Assembly: GCF_003012745.1 (NCBI RefSeq)
Contig: NZ_PXYK01000037.1
Coordinates: forward strand, 1-52,424
Source: Kumtagia ephedrae
Lineage (GTDB): Bacteria > Pseudomonadota > Alphaproteobacteria > Rhizobiales > Rhizobiaceae
DNA length: 52,424 bases
Direction of reading: 5' to 3'
This document shows positions 26,672-35,322 of this stretch, piece by piece. The position numbers were made by a program, and so were the translations under genes. How positions within the stretch are numbered: position 1 is the first letter of the stretch; each line of letters opens with the position of its first letter. The notes beneath the pieces are model-generated. The model was not told the DNA's origin. It worked only from the letters and a program-made list of their open reading frames with translations, and ran no database searches.

Positions 26672-26727
26672 CGAATAGGGAATAGTGCAGGGATTTTTCG
26701 CTATTCGCTATTCCCTATTCGCTCTTT
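26659..26727. repeat. Family C heptanucleotide inverted repeat, copy 1
   Basis: Left arm 26659-26685 and right arm 26699-26727 are built from units of AGCGAAT/GGGAATA and its complement, pairing over about 27 bp with two mismatched G/C positions. The left arm contains the stop codon of the MFS gene, and the right arm ends 2 bp before the stop of the minus-strand DUF3309 gene. As RNA it would form a long hairpin and may serve as a bidirectional terminator. Confidence 0.85.
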
Positions 26728-26729
26728 TC

Positions 26730-26888
26730 TCATACTCGTCCCATCAGAACCAGGATCAGCAGGATCACCAGGATGACGCCGACGATTCCCGAGGGCCCGT
26801 AGCCCCAGGAACGGGAATACGGCCATGTCGGAATGGCACCCAGCAGGATCAGGATGAGGATGATGATCAGGATGGTCGTCAGGGTCAT
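26730..26888 (-). CDS. DUF3309 membrane miniprotein
   Basis: A 52-residue protein of two hydrophobic segments joined by a conserved loop: L-L-G-A-I-P-T-W-P-Y-S-R-S-W-G-Y-G-P-S-G at residues 15-34. This is the DUF3309 pattern, common as a short stand-alone inner-membrane protein in alphaproteobacteria and of unknown function. GGAGGG lies 5 nt before the ATG, a strong ribosome-binding site. It is shorter than usual ORF cut-offs and easily missed. Confidence 0.88.
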   Translation of the reverse strand: MTLTTILIIILILILLGAIPTWPYSRSWGYGPSGIVGVILVILLILVLMGRV

Positions 26889-27035
26889 TGCTGCCCTCCG
26901 CTAAACGGCTGAATGCTATGACAATGCTTTGCCGACCCGCGGGTTCCACCGCAGGTCGGCGCAGGAAACATCGACAACCAGGAATTCGACGAGCCGGCAC
27001 GCGGCCGGCCCGCTCGGGCTTGCTCGCCGCGGCCG

Positions 27036-30000
27036 CTATTCGGCCGCCTTGGGAAAGGCGGTGGCGGCCGGCACGGGTGTCTGCTCCGCAGCCTTCGCGG
27101 CCTTCCGGTCACGGCCGAACAGCCGCCGGAAGAACGCGTAGACCTTGCTGTCCTTGCTGCGCGTGAACACCATCAGCATCGACGGGGTGACGATCAGCGT
27201 CAGCACCGTGGCGAAAGACAGGCCGAAGACGATCGCCGACGACAGCGCGATCCACCATTGCGTCGACGGCGCGTTGATCGTCGTCTCCTGGTGGAAGATC
27301 TCGAGGCCGAGGCCGAAGGCGATCGGCAGCACGCCGAGGATGGCCGAGGCGGCCGTCAGCACGACGGGCCGGGCACGCTCGCGGCAGGTCTGCAGCACCG
27401 CCTCCTCCTTCTCCCAGCCTTCCTCGCGCAGCCGGTCATAGGTGTCGATCAGCACGATGTTGTTGTTCACCACGACGCCGGCAAGCGCGATGAAGCCGAT
27501 GCCGGACATGACGATGACGAAAGTCTGGCCGGTGAGCAGCATGCCGAGCAGCGCGCCGACGATCGCCATCACCACGCAGGTCAGCACCAGCACGACGCTG
27601 GTGAACTTGTTGAACTGCGCCAGGAGCACGATGAAGATCAGGAACATCGCCGCGCCGAAGGCATTGATGAGGAAGGCGCCGGCCTCGGCGCTGTCCTCGT
27701 TGGAGCCGGCCAGCTTCCAGTCGACGCCGGGCTTGGCCATGTCGCCGACCACCTTGCTCACCGCCGCCTGCACCTCCGCCACCTGGAAACCGCTGGCGAC
27801 ATTGGCCTGGATGGTGATGGTGCGCTTGCCGTCGATGCGGTTGAGGATGCCGACGGTGAGCTCCGGCTTGCGGGTGACGAAGTTGGAGATCGGCACCGAG
27901 CCCTGCGCGGTCTCGATGCGCAAATCGTCCAGCGCCGACAGGGTGCGGCGATCCTCGGGCAGGCGCAGGCGGATGTCGACGGCGTCGTCCGCCCCCGGCG
28001 GCCGGTAGTCGGTCAGCTTCAGGCCGGTGGTGACGAGTTGCACCACCGTGCCGACCGCCACCGGCGAGACGCCGTACTGCGCCGCCTTGGAGCGGTCGAT
28101 CTGCAGCGCCCAGTCGACGCCGGGCGGCGGCAGGCCGTCGGACAGGTCGATGACGCCGGGCACGTTCCTGACCGCGGCGGCGACCTGCCTTGCATAGTCG
28201 TTCAAGCCCGTCGGGTCGGTCGCCGAGAGCTGCACCTGGATCGCCTTCCCGGTCGGCGGGCCCGCATCCGGCACGCGCACCTCGACGTCGACGCCGGGGA
28301 TGCCGGCCATGGCAACGCGCAAATCGTCCAGAATCTGGTGCGCCGACTTGCGCTCGCGCCAGTCGATGAACTCGTAGTTGATGACGCCGACCACGTCCTC
28401 GGGGATGTCCTCGCCGCCGCGCGTCTTGCCGACCTTGGTCAGCACCGACTTGATGCCCGGCCAGCCCAGCATGCGCTGCTCGGCGACGCGGGTCGCCGCG
28501 TCCATCTCCTCGAGCGAGAGGTTGCCGCGCGCATGCACGTAGAGCAGGCCGTAATCGGGCTCCACCTGCGGGAAGAACTCGACGCCCTTGCCGTACAGCC
28601 CATACGCGTACATGCCGCCGCCGAGCAGCAGGACGGTCAGCACGAGCGCCGTGATCGGCCAGTGCACGGCGGTCTTGACCACCGCCATGTAGACGCCGTC
28701 GCGGCGTTCGTGCTCCTCGTGCAGCGGCGCCTTGCCGATCATGGCGCCGATCGCCGGCGCGAAGATCAGCGCATAGGCCATCGACGCGGCCAGCGTGACG
28801 ATCAGCGTGATCGGCAGGTATTTCATGAAGTCGCCGACGACGCCGGGCCAAAACAGCAGCGGCGAGAAGGCGGCGATGCGCGTCAGCGTCGCGGCGATCA
28901 CCGGGCCCGCCATGCGCTTGGCCGCCTCCTCGAAGGCCTGCGCCCTGTGCATGCCTTCCGACATGCGCCGCTCGGCATATTCGGTGACGATGATGGCGTC
29001 GTCGACCAGCATGCCGACCGCCAGGATCAGGCTGAACAGCACGATCATGTTGATCGTGTAGCCCATCAGCGCGAGCAGCAGGATGCCCATCAGGAAGGAC
29101 GACGGGATGGCCAGCCCGATCAGCATCGAGGCGCGTCCGGACAGCGCGTAGAGGATGACGACGAAGACCAGGATGACCGCGATCAGCACGTGGTTCTGCA
29201 GGTCGTTGAGCAGCTGGTTGACGAAGACCGACTTGTCCTGGGTGTAGGACACCTTGAGGTCGGGCAGCGTCTTCTGGCTCTGGGCCACGAATTCCTCGGC
29301 GACCTTCTTGGAGCCCTCGATGGTCTCGACCACATTGGCGCCGATGCGCTTCTTCACGGCGATGGTGATGGCGCTCTTGCCGTCGATGCGGGCGATGGTC
29401 TCGGCGTCCTCGAAGGTCGAGCGTACGGTGGCGACGTCGCGCACGCGCACCACCGCGTCCTGCCCGGCGACGACCGGAAGGTTGGCGACGTCCTGCGGCG
29501 TCTCGATCAGCGCCGGCACCTTGACGGCATATTTGCCTTCCGAACCCTCGATGGCGCCGGCCGCGACCAGGCTGTTGGACTGTCCGATGCCCTGGATGAG
29601 CTGGTCGAGCTGCAGCCCGTAGGAGGAGAGGCGCATCGGATCGATGATGGCTTCGACCAGCTCGTCGCGCGAGCCCTGGATCTCGCCCTCCAGCACGCCC
29701 GGCACCTCCTCGATGCGGTCGCGCAGGGTCTTTGCGGCCGCGGTCAGCAGGCGTTCGGGGATGTCGCCGGACAGCGTGACGAACACCACCGGGAATTCGG
29801 AGAGGTTGACCTCGTTGACGGTCGGCTCCTCGACGCCGGTCGGCAAATCGCGCTTGGCGTCCTGCACCTTGTTGCGCGTGTCGATCAGCGCATCGCCAAG
29901 GTCGACCGACGGATCGAACTCGACGATGACGTTGGCGCCGCCCTGGTAGGCGTTGGACTTCATCTCCTTGAGCCCCTTGAGGCTCTTCAGCTGCGATTCG

Positions 30001-30200
30001 ACCGGCCGCAGCAGCAGGCGCTCGGCGTCCTCCGGCGAGATGCCCTGGTAGACCAGGCTGACATACATGATGGGTATGGCAACGTCCGGCTCGGCCTCCT
30101 TCGGCACCGACTGGTAGGCCAGCGCCCCGGCGATCACCAGGAACAGCAGCACCGAAAGGGTCAGCCGCGCATTGCGTATGGCAAGCTTGACGATGTCCAT
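27036..30200 (-). CDS. RND-family efflux permease (HAE1/AcrB-like)
   Basis: The 1054-residue inner-membrane pump has the twelve-helix RND plan with two large periplasmic loops. The proton-relay aspartates in helix 4 are Asp400 and Asp401 in L-A-V-G-M-L-V-D-D-A-I-I-V. The start D-I-V-K-L-A-I-R-N-A-R-L-T and the V-P-K-E-A-E-P-D-V segment place it in the branch of exporters with two-component operons. It would export hydrophobic compounds with the adaptor encoded upstream and an outer-membrane channel from elsewhere, since no tolC-like gene is here. The adaptor stop is 27 bp upstream. Confidence 0.93.
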   Translation of the reverse strand: MDIVKLAIRNARLTLSVLLFLVIAGALAYQSVPKEAEPDVAIPIMYVSLVYQGISPEDAERLLLRPVESQLKSLKGLKEMKSNAYQGGANVIVEFDPSVDLGDALIDTRNKVQDAKRDLPTGVEEPTVNEVNLSEFPVVFVTLSGDIPERLLTAAAKTLRDRIEEVPGVLEGEIQGSRDELVEAIIDPMRLSSYGLQLDQLIQGIGQSNSLVAAGAIEGSEGKYAVKVPALIETPQDVANLPVVAGQDAVVRVRDVATVRSTFEDAETIARIDGKSAITIAVKKRIGANVVETIEGSKKVAEEFVAQSQKTLPDLKVSYTQDKSVFVNQLLNDLQNHVLIAVILVFVVILYALSGRASMLIGLAIPSSFLMGILLLALMGYTINMIVLFSLILAVGMLVDDAIIVTEYAERRMSEGMHRAQAFEEAAKRMAGPVIAATLTRIAAFSPLLFWPGVVGDFMKYLPITLIVTLAASMAYALIFAPAIGAMIGKAPLHEEHERRDGVYMAVVKTAVHWPITALVLTVLLLGGGMYAYGLYGKGVEFFPQVEPDYGLLYVHARGNLSLEEMDAATRVAEQRMLGWPGIKSVLTKVGKTRGGEDIPEDVVGVINYEFIDWRERKSAHQILDDLRVAMAGIPGVDVEVRVPDAGPPTGKAIQVQLSATDPTGLNDYARQVAAAVRNVPGVIDLSDGLPPPGVDWALQIDRSKAAQYGVSPVAVGTVVQLVTTGLKLTDYRPPGADDAVDIRLRLPEDRRTLSALDDLRIETAQGSVPISNFVTRKPELTVGILNRIDGKRTITIQANVASGFQVAEVQAAVSKVVGDMAKPGVDWKLAGSNEDSAEAGAFLINAFGAAMFLIFIVLLAQFNKFTSVVLVLTCVVMAIVGALLGMLLTGQTFVIVMSGIGFIALAGVVVNNNIVLIDTYDRLREEGWEKEEAVLQTCRERARPVVLTAASAILGVLPIAFGLGLEIFHQETTINAPSTQWWIALSSAIVFGLSFATVLTLIVTPSMLMVFTRSKDSKVYAFFRRLFGRDRKAAKAAEQTPVPAATAFPKAAE

Positions 30201-30227
30201 GACGTTCTCGTCCCTGCCGTCCCGGCG

Positions 30228-31358
30228 CTAGTTGATGTCGGCGTCGGCGCCGGCCAGTCTCTTGATGGTCGCCTCGTCGGCCTGCACCGCCTTGACCTGC
30301 ACGCCTTCGGCGACGAGGTCCTGGCCTGCGACGATGACGCGGGCGTCGGCCGGGATGCCCGCGAGAATGAGGCCGTTCGGCGTGTCGTCGACGATGTCGA
30401 TCGGGAAGAACACGACCTTGTCCTGCCCATCGACGGCGCGGATGCCGATGTCGCCGGCATCGGAGAGCGTCACCACCGAGCGGGGCAATACCACCGCGTC
30501 CGTCGGCTCCCCGCGCAATACGATCTCGGCGGTCATGCCGGCCGGCAGCGTCTTGTCCTCGTTGGGGATCGCCACCTCGATGCGGAAAGTGCGCGTGGCC
30601 GAGGTCGCGTCGCGGCTGATGTAGCGCAGCGTGCCGTCGACGGTGGTCCCGTCGACCAGCCGGATATCCGCCGTGCTGCCGACGCGGATGTATTTCAGGT
30701 CGCGCTCGCTGACCTCGCCGATGGCGAGCAGCGGGTCGAGGTTGATCAGCGTCGCCACTTCCGCTCCGGCGAGGATGGCGCTGCCACGTTGCACGGGCAC
30801 GCGGTCGATGAGGCCGTTGAAGGGCGCGTAGATCTCGTAATTGGCAAGCTCGGCCTTGGCGTTTTCGAGCTGCGACTTGGCTGTGGCAAGTGCCGCGCGC
30901 GCCTGGTCGGCCTGCAGCTTGGGCGCGTTGCCGCCCTTGACCAGCCGCTCGGCGGCGTCGGCCTCGGCCTGGCGCTGCGTCACCACGCTCTCGGCCATGC
31001 GGATCTGCGCCTCCTTGTCCGCGGCTCCGAGCCGCATCACCAGCTCGCCGCGCTCGACGCGCTCGCCCTGCTTCACCGGCAGCTGCTCGATGACGCCCAT
31101 GACGCGGGTGGCGAGGATGACGCGCTTCTCGGCGTCCGTGCGTCCCGAGACGCGGATGGCGCGGGCATGCTGGACGCGCGGCGGCGTCAGCACGGCGACC
31201 GTGCGCAGCGGCGCGGCGGGCTCTTCGGCCGCGGCCTGCTTCGCTTCGGCTTCCTCGGCGGCGCTGCCGACCGACGAGAACTTGCCGGTTCCCATCCATG
31301 CGGCGAAGGCGATCAGCACGACGACCGCCGCCAGCTTGTGGAATCTAAACTTCGACAT
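30228..31358 (-). CDS. RND efflux periplasmic adaptor (HlyD/MFP family)
   Basis: The 376-residue adaptor has one N-terminal membrane anchor (about 10-28), an acidic Ala/Glu linker, the lipoyl-like half-motif G-V-I-E-Q-L-P-V-K-Q-G-E-R-V, and an alpha-helical hairpin at about 120-175. A second lipoyl half follows (Y-A-P-F-N-G-L-I-D-R), then beta-barrel domains. It links the RND pump to an outer-membrane channel. Two adjacent ATG codons are available (31361 and 31358); the second is better spaced from GGAAG. It opens the two-gene operon. A palindrome about 120 bp upstream is a candidate operator. Confidence 0.92.
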   Translation of the reverse strand: MSKFRFHKLAAVVVLIAFAAWMGTGKFSSVGSAAEEAEAKQAAAEEPAAPLRTVAVLTPPRVQHARAIRVSGRTDAEKRVILATRVMGVIEQLPVKQGERVERGELVMRLGAADKEAQIRMAESVVTQRQAEADAAERLVKGGNAPKLQADQARAALATAKSQLENAKAELANYEIYAPFNGLIDRVPVQRGSAILAGAEVATLINLDPLLAIGEVSERDLKYIRVGSTADIRLVDGTTVDGTLRYISRDATSATRTFRIEVAIPNEDKTLPAGMTAEIVLRGEPTDAVVLPRSVVTLSDAGDIGIRAVDGQDKVVFFPIDIVDDTPNGLILAGIPADARVIVAGQDLVAEGVQVKAVQADEATIKRLAGADADIN

Positions 31359-31479
31359 CATAGCTTCCGTTTGCCGATCCAGCCCCGCAGTCGCAGCACC
31401 GCATATGGGTACGCATGGCCGCACTTACACGCCCGGTCGGAGGCCACCGGGAAAGCGCCGGACACGTACAACATCTAGC

Positions 31480-31504
31480 TCTCACCCAAAAGTGAGAATT
31501 TTTT
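31480..31504. promoter_or_regulatory. 18-bp palindrome upstream of the RND operon
   Basis: TCTCAC and GTGAGA, 6 bp apart, form a palindrome at 31480-31497 followed on the plus strand by A and six T. No plus-strand gene precedes it, so a terminator role is odd. It lies in the promoter region of the minus-strand adaptor gene and may be the operator of a repressor. The rest of 31362-31622 shows no gene. Confidence 0.4.
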
Positions 31505-31622
31505 ATCAACCGATCAAGACGAGCCTGCAGAATTCAACCTTGCGCCCATGAGCACCCTCTGCGCAGCGCATTGCCGCAAGGTTGCATCATGGCAGCAGCC
31601 GTCAGCAATATTATTGCATGGC

Positions 31623-33899
31623 TCACGCAAAGGTCACTTCCTTGGCCAGCGGCAGGGCCCGGATGCGCTTTCCCGTCAGCGCGAACACGGCGTTGGCGAG
31701 CGCCGGCGCGGCCGGCGGCGTGCCGATCTCGCCGACGCCGCCCATCCTGTGGAAATTCTCCAGGATGGCGACCTCGAAGCGCGGGCATTGCGGCATGCGC
31801 ATGGCGTCGAAGTCATGGAAGTTCGACTGTTCGACCATGCCGTCGGCAAAGGTGATCTCCTGGCCCATCGCCGCGGACAGGCCGTAGATGGCGCCGGACA
31901 CTAGCTGGGCCTCGATGATGCCGGGATCGAGCGCGGTGCCGACATCGGCGGCGATCCAGACGTTTTCGATGCGGATGCCGTCCGGCGTGTCGGCGACCTG
32001 CACGACCTCGGCGACCCAGCTGCCGAAGGACAGCGTGAAAGCGAAGCCTTTCGCCTTGCCGGCGGGCGGTGGCGTGCCCCAGCCGGACATCTCGGCGGCC
32101 TTCTCCACCACCTTCACGGCGGCGGGGAAGTCGGCCATCAGCCGCCTGCGCAGCTCGACCGGGTCGGTCTTGCCGGCGACCGCTATCTCGTCGAGAAAAC
32201 CCTCGTGGAAAAACCCGTTGAACGAGCAGCCGACCGAGCGCCATGAGCCGACCGGCACCGTGACCGGTGCCGCGATGCCGGTCACCCGGTAGCTCGGGAT
32301 CGTGTAGGGCTGGTTGCAGGCGCCGTCGACGATGGTCCTGTCGGACCCGGGCGCCGACATGGAGGGGAACAGCCGCCGCACGGTGCTGGCCATGATCGAG
32401 GGCGCGGAAATCTTCATGTCGAGCGCGACCGGCAGTCCGTCGTCGCCCAGCCGCGCCTGGAGCCGTCCCGCCGCGGCCGGCCGGTAGGCGTCGTGGCGCA
32501 TGTCCTGCTCGCGCGTCCACACGACCTTGACCGGGCGGCCGTCTGCCTCCCTGGCCATCAGCGCCGCGCAGAGGGAAAAGTCGACCTCGATGCGCCGGCC
32601 GAAACCGCCGCCGAGCGACGGCGTGTGCACGGTGACCTTGTCCGGCTCGATGCCGAGCGCATCGGCGCACAGCCGGCGGGTGATGGTCGGCCCCTGGTTG
32701 CCGGCCCATAGGTCCAGCACGCCGTCCTTGAAGCGCGCCGTTGCGTTCATCGGCTCCATGGCTGCATGGGCGAGGTAGGGCACGGAATAATCGGCCTCGA
32801 CGACTTTCTCGCGCGGCGCGTCGGCGAAGGCGGTGTCGACATTGCCGTCGTCGCGCATGACGAAACCGTCGGGCGAGGCGAGGCCGTCGCTCAGCACCTT
32901 GGCGATCGCCGCGCTGTCCGGCGGATATTCGGGCGCGTCCCACTCGGCCTCGATGGCCTCGGCCGCCTTGAACGCCGCCCAGGTGTTTTGGGCGATGATG
33001 CCAAAGCCGTGGCCGTAGTTCGTCGCCAGCGGCACGATCTTGACGACGCCCGGCATTTTCCCGGCCGCCGCGAGATCCACCTTGGTCGGAGCCGCCCAGA
33101 AACGCGGGCTGAGCTTGACTGTGCCGAACAGCATGTCCGGCAGCGTCACGTCGATGCCGAAGATCGGGGCGCCGGTGACCTTCGCCAGCATGTCGACGCG
33201 CTGCTGCGGCTTGCCGAGCAGCGTCCAGGCCGACCTGTCCTTGAGCGGCGGATCGGCCGGTGGCGACAGTTTCGCCGCGTCGAGCGCCACTTCGCCATAG
33301 GTCAGCGACCGGCCCGACGCCTCGTGCACGATGCTGCCGGCGGACGTCTTCAGGTCGCCGGCCGGCACCTTCAGCCGCGCCGCGGCGGCCGCGACCAGCA
33401 TCGACCGGGCGGCGGCGCCGGCCTGCCGCATCTTGACGAAGCCGTCGCGGGTGGAGGACGACCCGCCCGTGCCCTGCAGGCCGAAGACCTTGCTGACGCG
33501 GCCCATGACGGAGCGCATGATCTCGGCGGTCGTGCTCTCGTCGTAGAAGGCGGACGCGCCGCCTTCCTCCAGCATGGCGGCATTGTAATAGGCCCAGGAG
33601 GCCGGCCCGTGCTCGACCGTCAGCGCCTCCAGCGGCACGTCGAGCTCCTCCGCCACCAGCGCGGCAAGCGTCGTCGAGATGCCCTGGCCCATTTCGGCGC
33701 GGGGTGCGATCACGGTGATGGTGTTGTCGGCCGCGATCTTGACGTAGGGATTGAAGGTCGCCTCGCCGTCGGCAAGGTCGCCTTCCAGCGGGTTGGAATA
33801 GGGCGTCGCGACGTACCAGTAGCCGAAGGCGGCGCCGCCGGCGACGGCGGCGGCGCCGAACAGGAGGGCGCGGCGGGTGATCTTTCCGAGACGGCTCAT
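31623..33899 (-). CDS. Molybdenum hydroxylase large subunit (isoquinoline 1-oxidoreductase beta-like)
   Basis: The 758-residue protein belongs to the xanthine oxidase family and would hold the molybdopterin-cytosine dinucleotide cofactor. It starts with a twin-arginine leader (T-R-R-A-L-L-F-G, Arg9-Arg10), so the folded complex is exported to the periplasm. Cofactor regions are visible as G-G-G-F-G-R-R-I-E near 430 and the C-terminal G-G-V-G-E-I-G-T-P-P-A-A-P-A with the catalytic glutamate near residue 720. The family oxidises N-heterocycles or aldehydes; the natural substrate here is unknown. It follows the small subunit gene by 2 bp. The dedicated molybdenum chaperone often seen nearby is absent. 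Confidence 0.88.
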   Translation of the reverse strand: MSRLGKITRRALLFGAAAVAGGAAFGYWYVATPYSNPLEGDLADGEATFNPYVKIAADNTITVIAPRAEMGQGISTTLAALVAEELDVPLEALTVEHGPASWAYYNAAMLEEGGASAFYDESTTAEIMRSVMGRVSKVFGLQGTGGSSSTRDGFVKMRQAGAAARSMLVAAAAARLKVPAGDLKTSAGSIVHEASGRSLTYGEVALDAAKLSPPADPPLKDRSAWTLLGKPQQRVDMLAKVTGAPIFGIDVTLPDMLFGTVKLSPRFWAAPTKVDLAAAGKMPGVVKIVPLATNYGHGFGIIAQNTWAAFKAAEAIEAEWDAPEYPPDSAAIAKVLSDGLASPDGFVMRDDGNVDTAFADAPREKVVEADYSVPYLAHAAMEPMNATARFKDGVLDLWAGNQGPTITRRLCADALGIEPDKVTVHTPSLGGGFGRRIEVDFSLCAALMAREADGRPVKVVWTREQDMRHDAYRPAAAGRLQARLGDDGLPVALDMKISAPSIMASTVRRLFPSMSAPGSDRTIVDGACNQPYTIPSYRVTGIAAPVTVPVGSWRSVGCSFNGFFHEGFLDEIAVAGKTDPVELRRRLMADFPAAVKVVEKAAEMSGWGTPPPAGKAKGFAFTLSFGSWVAEVVQVADTPDGIRIENVWIAADVGTALDPGIIEAQLVSGAIYGLSAAMGQEITFADGMVEQSNFHDFDAMRMPQCPRFEVAILENFHRMGGVGEIGTPPAAPALANAVFALTGKRIRALPLAKEVTFA

Positions 33900-33901
33900 C
33901 C

Positions 33902-34363
33902 TCAGATCCCCGCCGTCTTGAGGGCGGCCGCCTTCTTGATGGCGGCGCGGATCCTCGGATAGGTGCCGCAGCGGCACAGATTGCCGGCCATCGCCTCGTC
34001 GATGTCGGCATCGCTCGGCTCGGCGACCTGGTCGAGCAGGGCGACCGCGCTCATGATCTGGCCGGCCTGGCAGTAGCCGCACTGCGCCACCTGCTCCTCC
34101 AGCCAGGCCTGCTGCACCGGGTGCAGCTTGCCGCCTTGCGCCAGCCCCTCGATGGTCAGCACCTCGCCGTCGACATCGCCGAGCGGCAGCGAGCAGGAGC
34201 GCACGGCGACGCCGCCGACATGCACGGTGCAGGCGCCGCACATGGCGATGCCGCAGCCGAATTTCGGCCCGGTCTTGCCGGCGATGTCGCGCAGCGCCCA
34301 CAAGAGCGGCATGTCGGGATCGGCGTCGATCTCCATCGGTTTTCCATCGACGATCAGGCGCAT
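33902..34363 (-). CDS. Molybdenum hydroxylase small [2Fe-2S] subunit (isoquinoline 1-oxidoreductase alpha-like)
   Basis: The 153-residue protein carries two [2Fe-2S] clusters: Cys37, Cys42, Cys45 and Cys57 (plant-ferredoxin type) and Cys95, Cys98, Cys130 and Cys132 (helical type). It passes electrons from the molybdenum subunit, encoded 2 bp downstream, to an outside acceptor, probably a membrane cytochrome not encoded here. GAGGA precedes ATG 34363. It has no leader of its own and would be carried across the membrane with the large subunit. The divergent TetR gene begins 73 bp away and probably controls the pair. Confidence 0.93.
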   Translation of the reverse strand: MRLIVDGKPMEIDADPDMPLLWALRDIAGKTGPKFGCGIAMCGACTVHVGGVAVRSCSLPLGDVDGEVLTIEGLAQGGKLHPVQQAWLEEQVAQCGYCQAGQIMSAVALLDQVAEPSDADIDEAMAGNLCRCGTYPRIRAAIKKAAALKTAGI

Positions 34364-34436
34364 TGGCAAATCCTCGTGCCGGCCTGTATGACAGGCGGAA
34401 TTGACTCCTGAGAACAATCTGACAAAATTCGTCCAA
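34364..34436. promoter_or_regulatory. Divergent control region of the molybdenum hydroxylase and TetR genes
   Basis: This 73-bp gap must hold both promoters. It contains the short palindrome CCTGT-ATG-ACAGG at 34382-34394, close to the hydroxylase start, and AT-rich hexamers such as TTGACT at 34401. The palindrome is a reasonable but unproven operator for the adjacent TetR protein. Confidence 0.4.
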
Positions 34437-35063
34437 ATGTCAAGACAGCCTCGCCAAGCCGAGATTGCAACCTCCACCGGCGCTTCCGCCGACGAGGGCA
34501 AGCGAACCCGCATCCTCGAAGCGGCGATGAAGGTGTTCCTCGCCTACGGCTTCTCGCGCGCCACCATGGACGACATCGCCCAGGCGGCGGAGATGTCGCG
34601 GCCGGCGCTCTATCTCCTCTTCAAGAACAAGGCCGACATCTACCGTGCGCTCGCCGCGAAGCTGGTGCAAGAGTCGTTCGAGAAGGCGCGCCTGGCGCTC
34701 GAGGCCGAGGGCAGCCTCGGCGAGCGCATCTTTGCCGCGATCGACGCGTGCATGATCTCGGTGTTCTCCGAGATCGCCGCCTCGCCGCACGGCGCCGACA
34801 TCCTCGACGCCAAGAGCAACCTGGCCGCCGACCTGCTGCTGTCGTGGAAGCGCGACCTTGCCGGCATCATGCGCGACGCGATCGAACAGGAGGTGCGGCG
34901 CAGCGGCGTCGACCTGTCGGCGCGCGACCTGTCCGCCGAGATGCTGGCGCAGTTCCTGCTCGACGGCATCGAGGGCATGAAGTCGCGCCTCACCGCGCCC
35001 GAGCAGCAGCGCAAGGCCCTGCGCGGCCTGGTGCGGATCGTCGAGGCGGCGCTTCAGGGGTAA
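34437..35063 (+). CDS. TetR-family transcriptional regulator
   Basis: The 208-residue protein has an N-terminal helix-turn-helix domain at about 25-70: [24 protein letters not shown], then [13 protein letters not shown]. The C-terminal all-helical ligand domain is diverged. It likely represses the divergent molybdenum hydroxylase genes and is released by a ligand related to their substrate; this is inferred from position. ATG 34437 is preferred over the TTG at 34401. Confidence 0.9.
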   Translation: MSRQPRQAEIATSTGASADEGKRTRILEAAMKVFLAYGFSRATMDDIAQAAEMSRPALYLLFKNKADIYRALAAKLVQESFEKARLALEAEGSLGERIFAAIDACMISVFSEIAASPHGADILDAKSNLAADLLLSWKRDLAGIMRDAIEQEVRRSGVDLSARDLSAEMLAQFLLDGIEGMKSRLTAPEQQRKALRGLVRIVEAALQG

Positions 35064-35117
35064 GGCGCATCTTTGCATCGCTTGCGCTGCCCCTCGACGA
35101 GGACTTTCGCCGCCTCG

Positions 35118-35280
35118 TACCCCCACCCCTAACCCCTCCCCACAAGGGGGAGGGGGACTTGCGGCTGCCATGCCGCGTGAAACCGTCGAGGACTGACGCC
35201 TTGCGGTGATGCCAGCCAGTCCCCCTCCCCCTTGTGGGGAGGGGTTAGGGGTGGGGGTAAACTCAGATGCGATTGCCCTA
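35118..35280. repeat. Family A palindromic repeat, copy A1
   Basis: A perfect 42-bp inverted repeat: arms 35118-35159 and 35218-35259 around a 58-bp spacer. Within each arm the CCTCCCC...GGGGGAGG stretch forms an internal hairpin too. The right flank carries the outer end GCGATTGCCC. It fills most of the gap between the convergent TetR and patatin genes. Confidence 0.95.
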
Positions 35281-35322
35281 CCGGTAAGGGTGAGGGGCGG
35301 GATCGACGGTTCCAGTCCTGCG

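Noticed and set aside
27258-31478. Very long open frames (over 1200 codons) on the plus strand opposite the RND and adaptor genes
   Set aside because: They are antisense frames of GC-rich genes with low-complexity Arg/His/Asp/Gly composition. The minus-strand frames encode recognisable proteins.
35170-35196. A mini-ORF reading MPRETVED in the spacer of A1 and, with two silent changes, in A3
   Set aside because: Only two nearly identical copies show it, the other copies do not keep it, there is no ribosome-binding site, and recent duplication explains the similarity.
35118-35259. Family A repeat considered as an insertion sequence
   Set aside because: The spacer is under 60 bp and cannot encode a transposase. 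A non-autonomous element is the most that can be said.
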